This document shows positions 22,495 through 33,214 of a DNA stretch of 64,000 nt, piece after piece; position 1 is the first letter of the stretch, and every line of letters begins with the position of its first letter. The position numbers were made by a program, and so were the translations under genes. This DNA is from Agrostemma githago (lineage: Eukaryota > Streptophyta > Magnoliopsida > Caryophyllales > Caryophyllaceae): contig OY288254.1 of NCBI GenBank assembly GCA_958450325.1, positions 40,005,077 through 40,069,076 on the forward strand, read 5' to 3'. Below the pieces are notes generated by a model. That model had not been told where the DNA came from. It ran no database searches and saw only the letters and a list, made by a program, of their open reading frames with translations.

Positions 22495-24076
22495 TGATAA
22501 GTGTCATTTGTAGTGCCTATTTTGCAGTGTTTTGGTCCCATTTTCCTTGTAGAATCTCTCCTTGGGAGCGGTTTAGGGGCTTCTTATGCTTCCTTTAGTT
22601 CGTTTCAGGTTCCCGAGACCGATTTGGAAGAGTTGGAGCGATTCCGACTCTATACATACACATTTTGGAGCCAACGGAGTAAAGAAACGATGCCTCGATG
22701 CCTTGGAATCGACCCCGAGACCTTGGGACCCAATCCCGAGCCTCCGAGACCCGATCCCGAGTCCCGAGAATCGATGGGAAGCCCATGAGAAGCAAGGAGG
22801 GACCAAAAAGTTCATATTGGAGGCCTACAAGGCTCATCCCGGACGGGTATGGCCTCATCCCGTCCGGGATGAAGGAGCAATTGAAAGAGCTACTGTCTGT
22901 GGCTCATCCCGACCGAGAGCAGCTCGTCTCGGCCGGGACGGGCCTGCTGCAGCTCCGCTATGTTTCTTTTCTTCTCCCTTCCATTTGTAACCCTATATAT
23001 ACTCTCCCCTTGTTATGTTAAGCTTATGTACTTGATATTAGACTAAACCCTAGATAGTTTTAGCATAGATTAGCATAGATTAGTGTAGATTAGTCTTTAG
23101 ATTATCGTTAAACTTAGATTAATACTTGTAATTTGGGAATTCCTCAAGATCTCCACCAAGCTTGACAAACTTGGATGTTTGTTTTGGGTTCTTCCATTTA
23201 TGCAAGTTTCTTACTTCCTTTCTTCTCTAGTATGGTATAATCTCCTCTTCCTTCTTCTTAATCTTGTTTTTATCATTCAAGTTTGATTCTTTAGTTCTTA
23301 TTTAGTGTTTTGTTCATTGTTAGATTAGTTTCTTCATGTTTGTTTTGATTGTTGTTTTGATTCCTCTTGTTAGTGTTAATTCTAGATTAGATATGTTAGA
23401 GTAGTGTTCTTGCTAGGGTTAGTAAGGTGATTAGGGTGTTAATTGGATGATTAAGGGATTGTTGGAGATGTTGGTGGAAGATTTGGGTTTCCTCTTGGTT
23501 TGGTGCACATCACTTGTTTGATGAAATGCTTGAGTGACTAAGTAGTTGAGAATGCTTGTTCTTCTTGCTTTTCTCTTGGTGGTGATAGTTGTTTGTGGGT
23601 TCGGTTCCCTCATTAAGTTGCGAGAGTCCGGTGAGGACGATCCCTAGGTCGGTCTAAGTTGCGAGAGCCCGGATTCGACCTAAGCCTATAGCGTGCTAGT
23701 AACCCCGATTGTGTTGTGTATCGCCGAGTTGGGTTTTAGGTGGAACCTCTAGGTGAGTCTAAGTTGCGAGAGCCCGGGCATTACCTAGATTACCCTACTT
23801 CCTCCTTCACCTCTAGTTCTTCCTCGACCATTCCGTTACCCCTTTTATCCCAACCTAATCCTAGCCCGTTTCCTTTGATAGTTCTCTTGCTTTAGACCTA
23901 GCTTAGCCTTAGTCTCCCCCTCCTTAGAATAGCTTGTCCCGAACATAGTCCTAGACCCGAGCATACCTTAGTCCGACCTCCCGTCCCTGTGGATTCGACC
24001 CGACTTACCCTAGCTACCCACTAGGTATAGTTGGTTTTATTTGACGGTTGGGATCCACGACAAATCCTACCCATCA
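22495..24076 (+). repeat. 5' LTR of element 2
   Basis: 1582 bp, TGATAAGTGTC ... CTACCCATCA. TATATATA at 22994-23001 is a likely promoter. It has palindromic CCCGTCCGGGA-type words at 22835-22940 and three GTTGCGAGAG(T/C)CCGG repeats at 23622-23780. It contains open frames but none resembling a known protein. Confidence 0.95.
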
Positions 24077-24079
24077 AAT

Positions 24080-24097
24080 TGGCGCCGTTGCCGGGGA
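24080..24097 (+). other. Primer binding site of element 2
   Basis: TGGCGCCGTTGCCGGGGA, three bases after the LTR end, complementary to the 3' end of tRNA-Asp. This primer is typical of Athila-group gypsy elements. Confidence 0.93.
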
Positions 24098-24282
24098 CGG
24101 CGTAGTTTAGACTTTTGTTTGCTTAGTTTTGGACTCTGTTCTTGATTTTTGTGTTCTCTTCTCCTTGTGTATCTCCGTTTTTCTTCTTGTGTGTTACTCT
24201 CCCTTCCTAGTGCCTCAAAAGCACTAGGATACTAACGTTTGCTCAATTGCTTCTAGCTCATCCTAGGTACCAAAGCGACGTT

Positions 24283-25530
24283 ATGGACATGGCTCGTCCA
24301 AGCTACCATCAATCATCACGGGACAACTTTGGGGCAAATGGCCAAGTCCCGAGATTTCACCAACCATATCAACCTCATCAAAAATCTTATGAACCCTCTT
24401 CTTATGGTTACCAAGAAAGTTGTCAAGGATCGTTCCCACATCCTAACAACTACCAAACACCCTCACATAACCCACAACCAAATATCCTTGAGACTTGTCA
24501 AATGTTGGCCCAAACACAAGGGAGCCAACATGAGATGATGATGTTATTGCAAAAGAGTCAACAATTGATGTTGACTCAAATACAAGGGATTGAAAGGGAG
24601 CTCAAGGCCCTAATAGGAGTGCAAGATGCGCGCAACAATGCATTCATGGCTCATATCACGATGTTGGCCTCTCGAGCTCCACTACATGTTGAGGAAGGTT
24701 CATTTCGGCAAGAAGGTCGGGTGCCTCCACAAGAAAGTCAACCCAACCTTGAAGCAACAAATGAAGAAGAGAGGGTCGATCATGAGACCATTGTTGAGTG
24801 TTGTTTGGGTGATGAGGATAGGGGAAGAGTAGAGGATGTTGAAGCTTCAAGGGTCGACAATGAGGAGGGAGTTGAACATGATTATCAAGATAGCTCTTGG
24901 AGAGCCAATGTATTGGCTATAAAGTTGGATTTGTTTGATGTTCTTCGTGATGATCCGGATATGGACAATCCAAAGCCGAGTGAAGACATACCTCCTCTAG
25001 GCCATATTGACAAGGTGAGTGAAAAGGAGCGCAATACTTGGGAAAAAGAAGTAGATTCCTTGGAACTTTCTTTGTATGGGAATTTGGAGGATCCTAAACC
25101 CTCCAATGAAGAAAACTTGATACCTTCTCCTCCTCTACCGCACTCGATGTCTAGCCCTTTGTCTTGTGAGACGGTTGGTGAAGAGGATCCTTGTCGGGCG
25201 GTGGAAAAGAGTTCCACTCTCGACCCCGTAGAAGAAGCGACACCCCTAGGGTGTGATCTCCCACATCATGACACCGAGCACGACTCTAGACCACTATACC
25301 TACCGGATGGTCATAAGAGTCGTAGCTATGTTGGTTTGGAAGACCCGGAAGATCACGAGAACCCCGAGCATAATGAAGATGATCGCTTCTTCCCTCCGAC
25401 TTGGAAGCTCTTGGGAGTGGCTAGGCTCGGCCATGTGAGCTTAAATGAAGACGTTGCTAGAGCATTTGACTTACTCCTTCGAGCTCTTGATGGCTATGGA
25501 GGTGTAGTTGGTGAGAGTATCTTTTTGTAA
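24283..25530 (+). CDS. Gag-related or element-specific ORF of element 2, intact
   Basis: 415 residues from the first ATG (MDMARPSYHQSS). Residues 1-80 are rich in Q, P, Y, H and N. Residues about 80-125 look helical (MLAQTQGSQHEMMMLLQKSQQLMLTQIQGIEREL), a possible coiled coil. The rest is acidic, with a short conserved-looking end (PPTWKLLGVARLGHVSLNEDVARAFDLLLRALDGYGG). No zinc knuckle and no protease are visible. Its place after the PBS and its low-complexity N terminus suggest a derived C-terminal part of an Athila-type gag, but I cannot assign a family with confidence. An intact frame of this length in an element without pol suggests it is, or was recently, kept by selection. Confidence 0.7.
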   Translation: MDMARPSYHQSSRDNFGANGQVPRFHQPYQPHQKSYEPSSYGYQESCQGSFPHPNNYQTPSHNPQPNILETCQMLAQTQGSQHEMMMLLQKSQQLMLTQIQGIERELKALIGVQDARNNAFMAHITMLASRAPLHVEEGSFRQEGRVPPQESQPNLEATNEEERVDHETIVECCLGDEDRGRVEDVEASRVDNEEGVEHDYQDSSWRANVLAIKLDLFDVLRDDPDMDNPKPSEDIPPLGHIDKVSEKERNTWEKEVDSLELSLYGNLEDPKPSNEENLIPSPPLPHSMSSPLSCETVGEEDPCRAVEKSSTLDPVEEATPLGCDLPHHDTEHDSRPLYLPDGHKSRSYVGLEDPEDHENPEHNEDDRFFPPTWKLLGVARLGHVSLNEDVARAFDLLLRALDGYGGVVGESIFL

Positions 25531-26787
25531 ATATCTCTTTTTCTTTTCTTTTGTGCTTGTATTTGTGTTTATGTTTGTTTGTATAGTTTGGTTTCTAGTA
25601 TTTGTTAGCTTTTGTGGAACTCTTGTAATTGATTTGGTATTTTGATGAGCGATGTGAGGGAGGCATTTTGATGTGTGTTTGAGCTTTGTTTGATAGGTGA
25701 AGTGAATGCAATTCCTAGAAAGGAATGGCTAATGATAGAGCTTGGATCGTGAGTATGGAAGTCGGTTTTTGAAGCTTCGGTAAAGCTTTTAGGGTTTTGG
25801 AGGTCAAGAAGACCTATCTCGGGCGGGAAGTGAGCTTCCCGACCGGGACGAGTGTGTCATCCCGACCGGGAAGGAGCCGTCCCGATCGGGATGATGGTGT
25901 CATATTTCGAGATTCCTGGAGTGGCTTCCCGACCGGGAAGGAGGCTTCCCGATCGGAAAGGGTTTATCATCCCGATCGGGATCATCTATCCCGACCGGGA
26001 TGGTCCCCTACTCCTTTTTGGTGCCTCTTCTTCGACATTTAAGCCCACCCAGCCATTGTTTACCCCCACCCAACCTCCCTACTTATCCTTTCTCATATCA
26101 TACCATCCATATACTTCATTTTCATACCCTTACTTCATCTTCTATCCGCTTGGCACCGACCTTCACATCAATTTCCACCCCTCACACCATTACTACCTCT
26201 ACCATGCGGGCTTATCGAGATTAAAGTGGAATAGCAATGACGAAGACAAGCAAGTGCCTATATTGATCTATGAGACGATGGTGAGAGTGAGTTGCTAACC
26301 TATGGTACGGCAACTATCCTTTCTTTTCCGTCTTTTATTGCTTGTTTTCCTTTGTTTACTCCCCTTCCCCTTGTACACTTTTGTGTCATGGTGTCATGGT
26401 GGCCCTCGGGGCCTTGGTATATGTTGCTCGCTACTCTCGATGATGTGACTACATCGAGAGTTATTTTCAAAATCCAAATTTTACAAGTTTTTCACTTTCT
26501 TTTTTTGAGGATTTAGTCGGATTTAGGCGGAATCCGGGCTAGGTGACTTGATTACACCTAGCCCTCCCCTCCCATTTCCTTTTACTTCCTTCTTTTTTTT
26601 ATTTTCTTCCCCCTTCCATATATTTTTCTCGTCTCGGCCCGTGGTGACTTGACTACACCCCGGCCGGATACCTTCTACCCTTTTCTTCACTTTATTTTTG
26701 ATTTTTAGTTTTATTTTCGTAGTTTCTTTTTCTTTCTTTTGTCTCTCCGCACCCTACGATCGAGCATGAGGACATGGCTCGATTTAA
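25531..26787 (+). other. Non-coding interior of element 2 with palindrome cluster
   Basis: No ORF of note. At 25815-26005 lies a cluster of about eight units of the form TCCCGACCGGGA or TCCCGATCGGGA, like those in the LTRs. The rest is pyrimidine-rich (26040-26760). Confidence 0.7.
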
Positions 26788-27085
26788 GGCCCTGTTCTTT
26801 TCGGCTGAAACTGAGCTGAGCTGAGCTGAGCTGGTCTGATAGGAGCTGAGCTGGACTGATAAGAGCTGAGCTGGTCTGATAGAAGCTGAGCTGAGCTGAG
26901 CTTAATTTATAGAAGCTGAAACTAATAATTTTTTATATAAATTATCTAATAATTTTAAGAAAAATATTGGAGCTGAGCTGAGCTGAACTGATAAGAGCTG
27001 GGCTGAGCTGATAAGAGCTGGGCTGAGCTGATAAAAGCCGAGCTGGTCTGAAACGGACTGAAATTAAGCCGAAAATAACAGGGCC
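26788..27085. mobile_element. Tourist-like (PIF/Harbinger) MITE, TSD TAA
   Basis: 298 bp with terminal inverted repeats GGCCCTGTT(C/A)TTTTCGGC, bounded by TAA at 26785-26787 and 27086-27088. The interior is a run of GAGCT-based repeats (GAGCTGAGCTGAGCTGGTCTGATA). There is no coding capacity. The TIR start and the 3-bp TAA target point to the PIF/Harbinger group. Confidence 0.88.
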
Positions 27086-27088
27086 TAA

Positions 27089-28861
27089 GTGTGGGGGGAG
27101 CGATATTCTAGCATAGGTAGTTTTATTTTCTTAGTTTTTTCGAAAAAAATCTTTAAAAACCATAAAAATTTGAAATTTTTTCACAAAAATCAAAAAGATT
27201 TTTCTTTTGTGTGTTTTCCCTTTGTGTCTTTGTGTCGTGTATTTGTTGTTTTGTGTGCGTGTTTGCCCCCCTTTTCTCCTTATAGGTTGCCCAATCGCCG
27301 TTAGCTTTGGTGAGCTTTCAAGACTTCCGGTAACATCTCTTCATCCCTTTTTCCCTCTTTGCTTCTTGTAAGTTTGGAGGAGATTTGTGATGATGTGTGC
27401 TCGGGAGGAGCTTTGTAAAGATTGTGGTGGATTTGGAGACTTGTTTGAAGATCGGGCTGGTGTTTGTGTTTTTTATGTGTTCGTTTTGTTTTGTGTTTTG
27501 TTTTGTTGCTTTTGCTTCTTTTTCTTTCGTTCGTTTTCGTCATGTCTTTGTTTTGTGTTGTGTTGTGTGTTTTGTGCGTAAACCGTTTTCGAAAACCCGG
27601 TTTAGAGGCTAGTGTGTGAGTGTGTACTTTCCCTTCCTAGTAGTGTAAATCGAGTTTTGGACTTTAGCCTAGTAGAATGACCCTAAATCAATGATTTCGT
27701 TGGTCCTTTACCTTGAGTCCACCTAGCTTACTAGGGATTTACTACGGGATTTGCATTTTGACCATTATGACCACCCACGGTGTGAAAAGGCCTTGGTTGC
27801 CGAGTCCCGTCCCTTAGGTGACCTTGTTTGAAATTTGCTCGACTAGTCCAAGTTCTCCCCTTTTTGTGAGTATGAAGGGAAGACGTCGTCCCGACATACC
27901 CATTACCCGACCTCCTACACATATCCACACAATAAAATGCAATTTGTTGAGTTCTCTCTTTCTCAACACCCAAAGAAATGCCAAAAATGCCAAATCTTGC
28001 CAAAAGGGCAAAGAAAAGAAAAAGAAAGAAAAATGGAAGAAAGAAAAGAAATGAAGAAAAAGAAAAGGCACAAAAGCCAAAAAGAAAATAGAAAAGAAGA
28101 AAAAGAAATGGCACGGCAAAAAACAAATCAAAATGTCGAAAAGAAAGAAAATGCCAAAAGAAAACCCGAATCACAAAAAAAGAAATCCCCACAAAAATAA
28201 GCCTTTTTCCGACTTTTGCCGTGAAGAGCCTACCAAAGGACCGAGTCCCTAGGAAGGATGATAGCGGCATTAGTCGGTCTTCCCTCATTTTGCATATTTC
28301 CACCTTTTTACTTGGACTAGTTAGGCGGTTTTAGACACGGGACGACCCTCTTGGCTCACGCTAAAGGGGGCGGGGTCTCACTTACCTACAGTGTCGACTA
28401 ACACCGTGGTTCTTCACTTTTCCACTCCGCCGGTCGTCCCGTAGTACATTTTTAGAAATTTAGGAGGACCTAGGTAAGTTACCAACGTTTTTGTTGCTGT
28501 ATCGTCATACTATTAGGGTTCAGTCCACCTTGGTTTGTATTGCTAGCTTGGGAACGTTGTCACTTACCTCGAGTCCTAAACCGGTGTTTCATTCACCGCT
28601 TTTTGAGCGAAGCAGTATTTCTTTTGTTTTGGGTGCAACCGATTATGTGTTTGTTCGTGTGTTTGTTTGTTTTTTTGTGTCTTGTGTCCGGTTGCATCCA
28701 CAGTTTTGTCGCAAGAACCGACTTGCCTTGCGGAGTGCACTTTTCCTCTAAATGCACTCGCGTGAGTTGAAGGGGCGTAGGGTGCGCTAATACCCATTCG
28801 GCTAGTATAGTAGTTAGTTTGTGCTTACTCGAGGGCGAGTAAGGGTTAGGTGTTGGGGAGT
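27089..28861 (+). other. 3' non-coding interior of element 2
   Basis: No gene recognised. The 27940-28200 section is strongly purine-rich and reads as a Lys/Glu-rich open frame, which I treat as low complexity. A G-rich tract (GGTGTTGGGGAG) ends just before the 3' LTR at 28862 and is the likely polypurine tract. Confidence 0.6.
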
Positions 28862-30484
28862 TGATAAGTGTCATTTGTAGTGCCTATTTTGCAGTGTTTT
28901 GGTCCCATTTTCCTTGTAGAATCTCTCCTTGGGAGCGGTTTAGGGGCTTCTTATGCTTCCTTTAGTTCGTTTCAGGTTCCCGAGACCGATTTGGAAGAGT
29001 TGGAGCGATTCCGACTCTATACATACACATTTTGGAGCCAACGGAGTAAAGAAACGATGCCTCGATGCCTTGGAATCGACCCCGAGACCTTGGGACCCAA
29101 TCCCGAGCCTCCGAGACCCGATCACGAGTCCCGAGAATCGATGGGAAGCCCATGAGAAGCAAGGAGGGACCAAAAAGTTCATATTGGAGGCCTACAAGGC
29201 TCATCCCGGACGGGTATGGCCTCATCCCGTCCGGGATGAAGGAGCAATTGAAGGAGCTACTGTCTGTGGCTCATCCCGACCGAGAGCAGCTTGTCTCGGC
29301 CAGTACCGACCCCATCCCGACCGGGACCACCCCGTATCGACCGGGACGGGTCTGCTGCAGCTCCGCTTTGTTTCTTTTCTTCTCCCTTCCATTTGTAACC
29401 CTATATATACTCTTCCCTTGTTATGTTAAGCTTATGTACTTGATATTAGACTAAACCCTAGATAGTTTTAGCATAGATTAGCATAGATTAGTGTAGATTA
29501 GTCTTTAGATTATCGTTAAACTTAGATTAATACTTGTAATTTGGGAATTCCTCAAGATCTCCACCAAGCTTGACAAACTTGGATGTTTGTTTTGGGTTCT
29601 TCCATTTATGCAAGTTTCTTACTTCCTTTCTTCTCTAGTATGGTATAATCTCCTCTTCCTTCTTCTTAATCTTGTTTTTATCATTCAAGTTTGATTCTTT
29701 AGTTCTTGTTTAGTGTTTTGTTCATTGTTAGATTAGTTTCTTCATGTTTGTTTTGATTGTTGTTTTGATTCCTCTTGTTAGTGTTAATTCTAGATTAGAT
29801 ATGTTAAAGTAGTGTTCTTGCTAGGGTTAGTAAGGTGATTAGGGTGTTAATTGGATGATTAAGGGATTGTTGGAGATGTTGGTGGAAGATTTGGGTTTCC
29901 TCTTGGTTTGGTGCACATCACTTGTTTGTTGAAATGCTTGAGTGACTAAGTAGTTGAGAATGCTTGTTCTTCTTGCTTTTCTCTTGGTGGTGATAGTTGT
30001 TTGTGGGTTCGGTTCCCTCGTTAAGTTGCGAGAGCCCGGTGAGGACGACCCCTAGGTCAGTCTAAGTTGCGAGAGCCCGGATTCGACCTAGGCCTATAGC
30101 GTGCTAGTAACCCCGATTGTGTTGTGTATCGCCGAGTTGGGTTTTAGGTGGAACCTCTAGGTAAGTCTAAGTTGCGAGAGCCCGGACATTACCTAGATTA
30201 CCCTACTTCCTCCTTCACCTCTAGTTCTTCCTCGACCATTCCGTTACCCCTTTGACCCCAACCTAATCCTAGTCTGTTTCTTTTGATAGTTCTCTTGCTT
30301 TAGATCTACCTTAGCCTTAGTCTCCCCCTCCTTAGAATAGCTTGTCTCGAACATAGTCCTAGACCCGAGCATACCTTAGTTCGACCTCCCGTCCCTGTGG
30401 ATTCGACCCGACTTACCCTAGCTACCCACTAGGTATAGTTGGTTTTATTTGACGGTTGGGATTCACGACAAATCCCACCCATCA
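28862..30484 (+). repeat. 3' LTR of element 2
   Basis: 1623 bp, same as the 5' LTR except mainly for about 41 extra bases around 29300-29345 made of further CCGACCGGGACC-type palindrome units. TATATATA at 29402-29409. Ends CCCACCCATCA. Confidence 0.95.
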
Positions 30485-31942
30485 GTGGCTACTGCCGAGG
30501 ATTTGGGATGCTACTCGATCGAGTGGCTCATGGCACTCGGTCAAGTAGCACCTGTACGAGGCATAACTCGTATTGTTTTATGTTTGAAAATCGATGATGG
30601 GCCGAGTTAAATAAAAATATCGCACGATTTAAATTTAACTCGGCTTCCGGTACTATAATCGTGTATGTACATGAGTATAATACCGTTATCGGAATTTTAT
30701 GAAAATGTTATCTTTAGATTGAAAATTTTGACTATTGACGAAATTGGGTCCCTCTACGTCACGACATCGATACTAATCTTTTCGGATTATGTGATGTCGG
30801 TTTTCGTGTCAACGGGTTCCGTACTAGTCTTAGAAATGGATCCATACGCGTTAAACTACGAATGCCCATGATCGTGTTACGCCCTTAAGTACATTGGGGC
30901 GGCGCTCCTCGAAAGGGTGCCACCTCCGTCGTTGCTCGTAAATGGATTAAACGGACCTTAAAATGGTTATCGTAGTCAAACGAGTTTAGATCCGAGTTTT
31001 TATGTACTATTATATATATACGGTATATAATGTTAGTAATAAAAAAGAAATCAAAAATGCGAAAAGTATAAAATGTTAGTGTTAGCGTTACTATACTAAT
31101 ATGATTATGATTATGATGTAAAATGCGAAAATGTAAATAAAAAAAAAAACGAAGTAATAAAGATTGAGACGGGGTTTATGACACCCTCAACATACATGCT
31201 TAGTAAAGGCCTCGGAAATGAACTCGTAATAGCGGCACGGACGCGGGAGTATCGAGGATGTACGCGAGTTATGGTGTGTGTGTGTATGGGTGGATTTGTC
31301 GGTTTTTCGAGGGACAAGGACTCGGTTTTGATTAGGGTTGCTAAAGGTTGAAGTGTAGGGTTGATGTAGAGTGTTTAGGGTAGAAATGAAGGCTTTTTTT
31401 GCATGGAAAAATCTAAAGAAATGAGAGGGGTTTGAGGGGTATTTATAGATTTTACCCCACGACCTAGTGCACTCGATCGAGTGCCTTTGAAAACGGGTCT
31501 GGTCCGGTTTTTGAGGCTCCACTCGACCGTGTGGGTCAACCCACTCGATCGAGTGGATCAAGGGAATCGAGTCATTTTAGGAAATAGTTGACTTTGCTTG
31601 ATTTTTGAATTTTGTATTAGGCGCCAGTTTCTAGAAGCTCCTCTAGGCTGATTTATGTGACGGATTCGTCTTTGACCGGGTTTTGACACGGTCGCCAAAA
31701 GACGGGTTTTATTTTTGGTGTCGGTTTTGGCCCAAATTAGTCTTATTTTGCTCAGAACGACCCACTGGGCCTGAATTTGAGGTCGGTTTTGAGAGATTTG
31801 TACTCCGCTAAAAGTCCACGTCGGATATTATTGATTCCGAGCCCAAGTTCGAGTATACTAAGTCACGTTTGCGTCCGATCATCATCGGGTGTTTTGTCGG
31901 GAACTGCTATAGACACTAGCAGGCAAAATACGGGTGTCTACA

Positions 31943-32605
31943 ATAATACGACCCTTAGGTGGGTCGAAAAACTCACTAGACCTGACCCACTTCCGGATTT
32001 ATTTTATTTTAATTTGCATTGATTTGTATAATAAATCTTGATTGTCGACTTGTCGTAGATTAATTAGGATTTAATTTGCATATTACTCGTATTTGTTAAT
32101 TACGTTTATTAAATTGTATTAAGTCGTTAATTAATCTAATTAACTGTTTAAAATCGGAGGCGTAACAATAATCGAAAAAACGGTTTTATTATCGAGTTCT
32201 AATAAACCGATATTCTATAAAATGTAAATGTGATAATATTTCGAGAATTAATTGCAAAGAAGAACTCTTTATTTTGCGTAATTAACTATATAGGGAGTCG
32301 GTTTTGGTTTATTACGATAATCGAAAAAGACGGTTTTGTTATCGACTTTTAATAAATCGATAATCTGTAAAATATAAAAGTAATACTATTTTGAGAATAA
32401 ATAGTAAGGACAAAGTCGTCATTTCACGTAATTAACGCCGACGGTAAGAAGTAAAGCGCCGACGGTAAAAAGTAGCCCCCAAATTAGCTTATGCTTATAT
32501 AGTTATATACTCCGGATGTGACTACTAATTGTTCCTTTTCTGAACGTGAGTCGAATTTGTTTAGCTAGGTGCAAGACAAAAGCAAGAATGAAAGAATTGC
32601 CGCAT
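31943..32605. other. AT-rich flanking DNA with an imperfect direct duplication
   Basis: Sequence outside element 1. Two diverged copies of a roughly 120-bp unit lie at 32166-32286 and 32318-32433 (both contain ATAATCGAAAAA-CGGTTTT, TTATCGA, AATAAA-CGATA and end CGTAATTAAC). No gene seen. CGCCGACGGTAA is repeated at 32436 and 32457. Confidence 0.6.
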
Positions 32606-32694
32606 GACTCGTATGGAAACCCACCGGAGTCGTAGCGAAAGCGAGTCTTCATAGGGCAATTATCACTGCTTATGGACTCGAACTTGGGTGATAT
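32606..32694 (+). pseudogene. rrn23: Plastid 23S rRNA gene fragment in nuclear DNA, left part
   Basis: Reads like the plastid 23S rRNA segment ACCCACCGGAG-CGTAGCGAAAGCGAGTCTTCATAGGGCAATT... up to GGGTGAT, with scattered substitutions and a short deletion at its left end. It continues at 34610 after the copia insertion. A nuclear copy of plastid DNA, not a working rRNA gene. Confidence 0.88.
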
Positions 32695-33214
32695 TGATGG
32701 AGATTATTGAAAATAGAGAAGATATAATTTCATAAAAGTAACGTACAACCTTGGCTATTAAATAGCCTAATTAGTAAAACTACTTCCTAAATAAAAGGAA
32801 CTAATTGTAGAATTTCAACTAAACCACTAGCTAGTTCACTACTAGTGTACTCCATAATATTATAATTAAACTATTTAAATAATAATAATAATAATAATTA
32901 AATAATTAAATTAATTTTGAATCATTTATTTCAACACCGTACCCTTCCTTGATTCAAAATTTCATTCTTGATAAGGAGCACTTCTCTCCATCAAACTTGC
33001 GAAGTACTTCTCTTCACATTGTGATGCACATCTCACCACCTTCTTTGTTGGTGCACATAATCACCATTTTTTTTTCATTTGGAGCACATCTCTCCAATAC
33101 TCTTTATAACTTGATAGAGCACATCTCTCTACCGGATCACTTATGGTGCACTTCTCACCATTAGAGCAAAATTTCTTCTTCGGCAACTTGTGCCATATTT
33201 GCAATCTCTTCGGA

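Larger units (their letters stand above)
22495..30484 (+). mobile_element. Element 2: non-autonomous LTR retrotransposon with one intact ORF, TSD GTGGC
   Basis: Full element of 7990 bp with LTRs 22495-24076 and 28862-30484, flanked by GTGGC at 22490-22494 and 30485-30489. The empty site is seen in the sister LTR of element 1 near 791-796. PBS matches tRNA-Asp, as in Athila-type gypsy elements. Inside is a single 415-aa ORF and then 3.3 kb of non-coding sequence with a MITE. No protease, RT or integrase is present, so it must be mobilised in trans. The LTRs are nearly identical, so insertion is recent. Two solo LTRs of this family lie at 988-2535 and 58222-59833. Confidence 0.95.
21368..31942 (-). 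repeat. 5' LTR of element 1, split by element 2
   Basis: Begins (minus strand) TGTAGACACCCG at 31942 and ends CCACA at 21368. Removing element 2 (22495-30484) and one 5-bp duplication leaves about 2.58 kb. TATA-like box at 31440-31447 (minus strand). Compared with the 3' LTR copy, it lacks one palindromic CACTCGATCGAGTG unit of 24 bp (present near 3329-3352, absent near 31466). The 5 bases outside its end are ATAAT; the matching target duplication would lie left of the window. Confidence 0.93.

Noticed and set aside
22501..22990. Open frames in the element 2 LTR (also at 28868-29454, 58313-58660 and 2038-2498)
   Set aside because: They occur on both strands in several frames of the same LTR sequence and show no domain; they are chance frames in GC-rich palindromic sequence.
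27937..28200. Lys/Glu-rich open frame (87 codons)
   Set aside because: Caused by a purine-rich tract; low complexity, no homologous frame elsewhere in the window.
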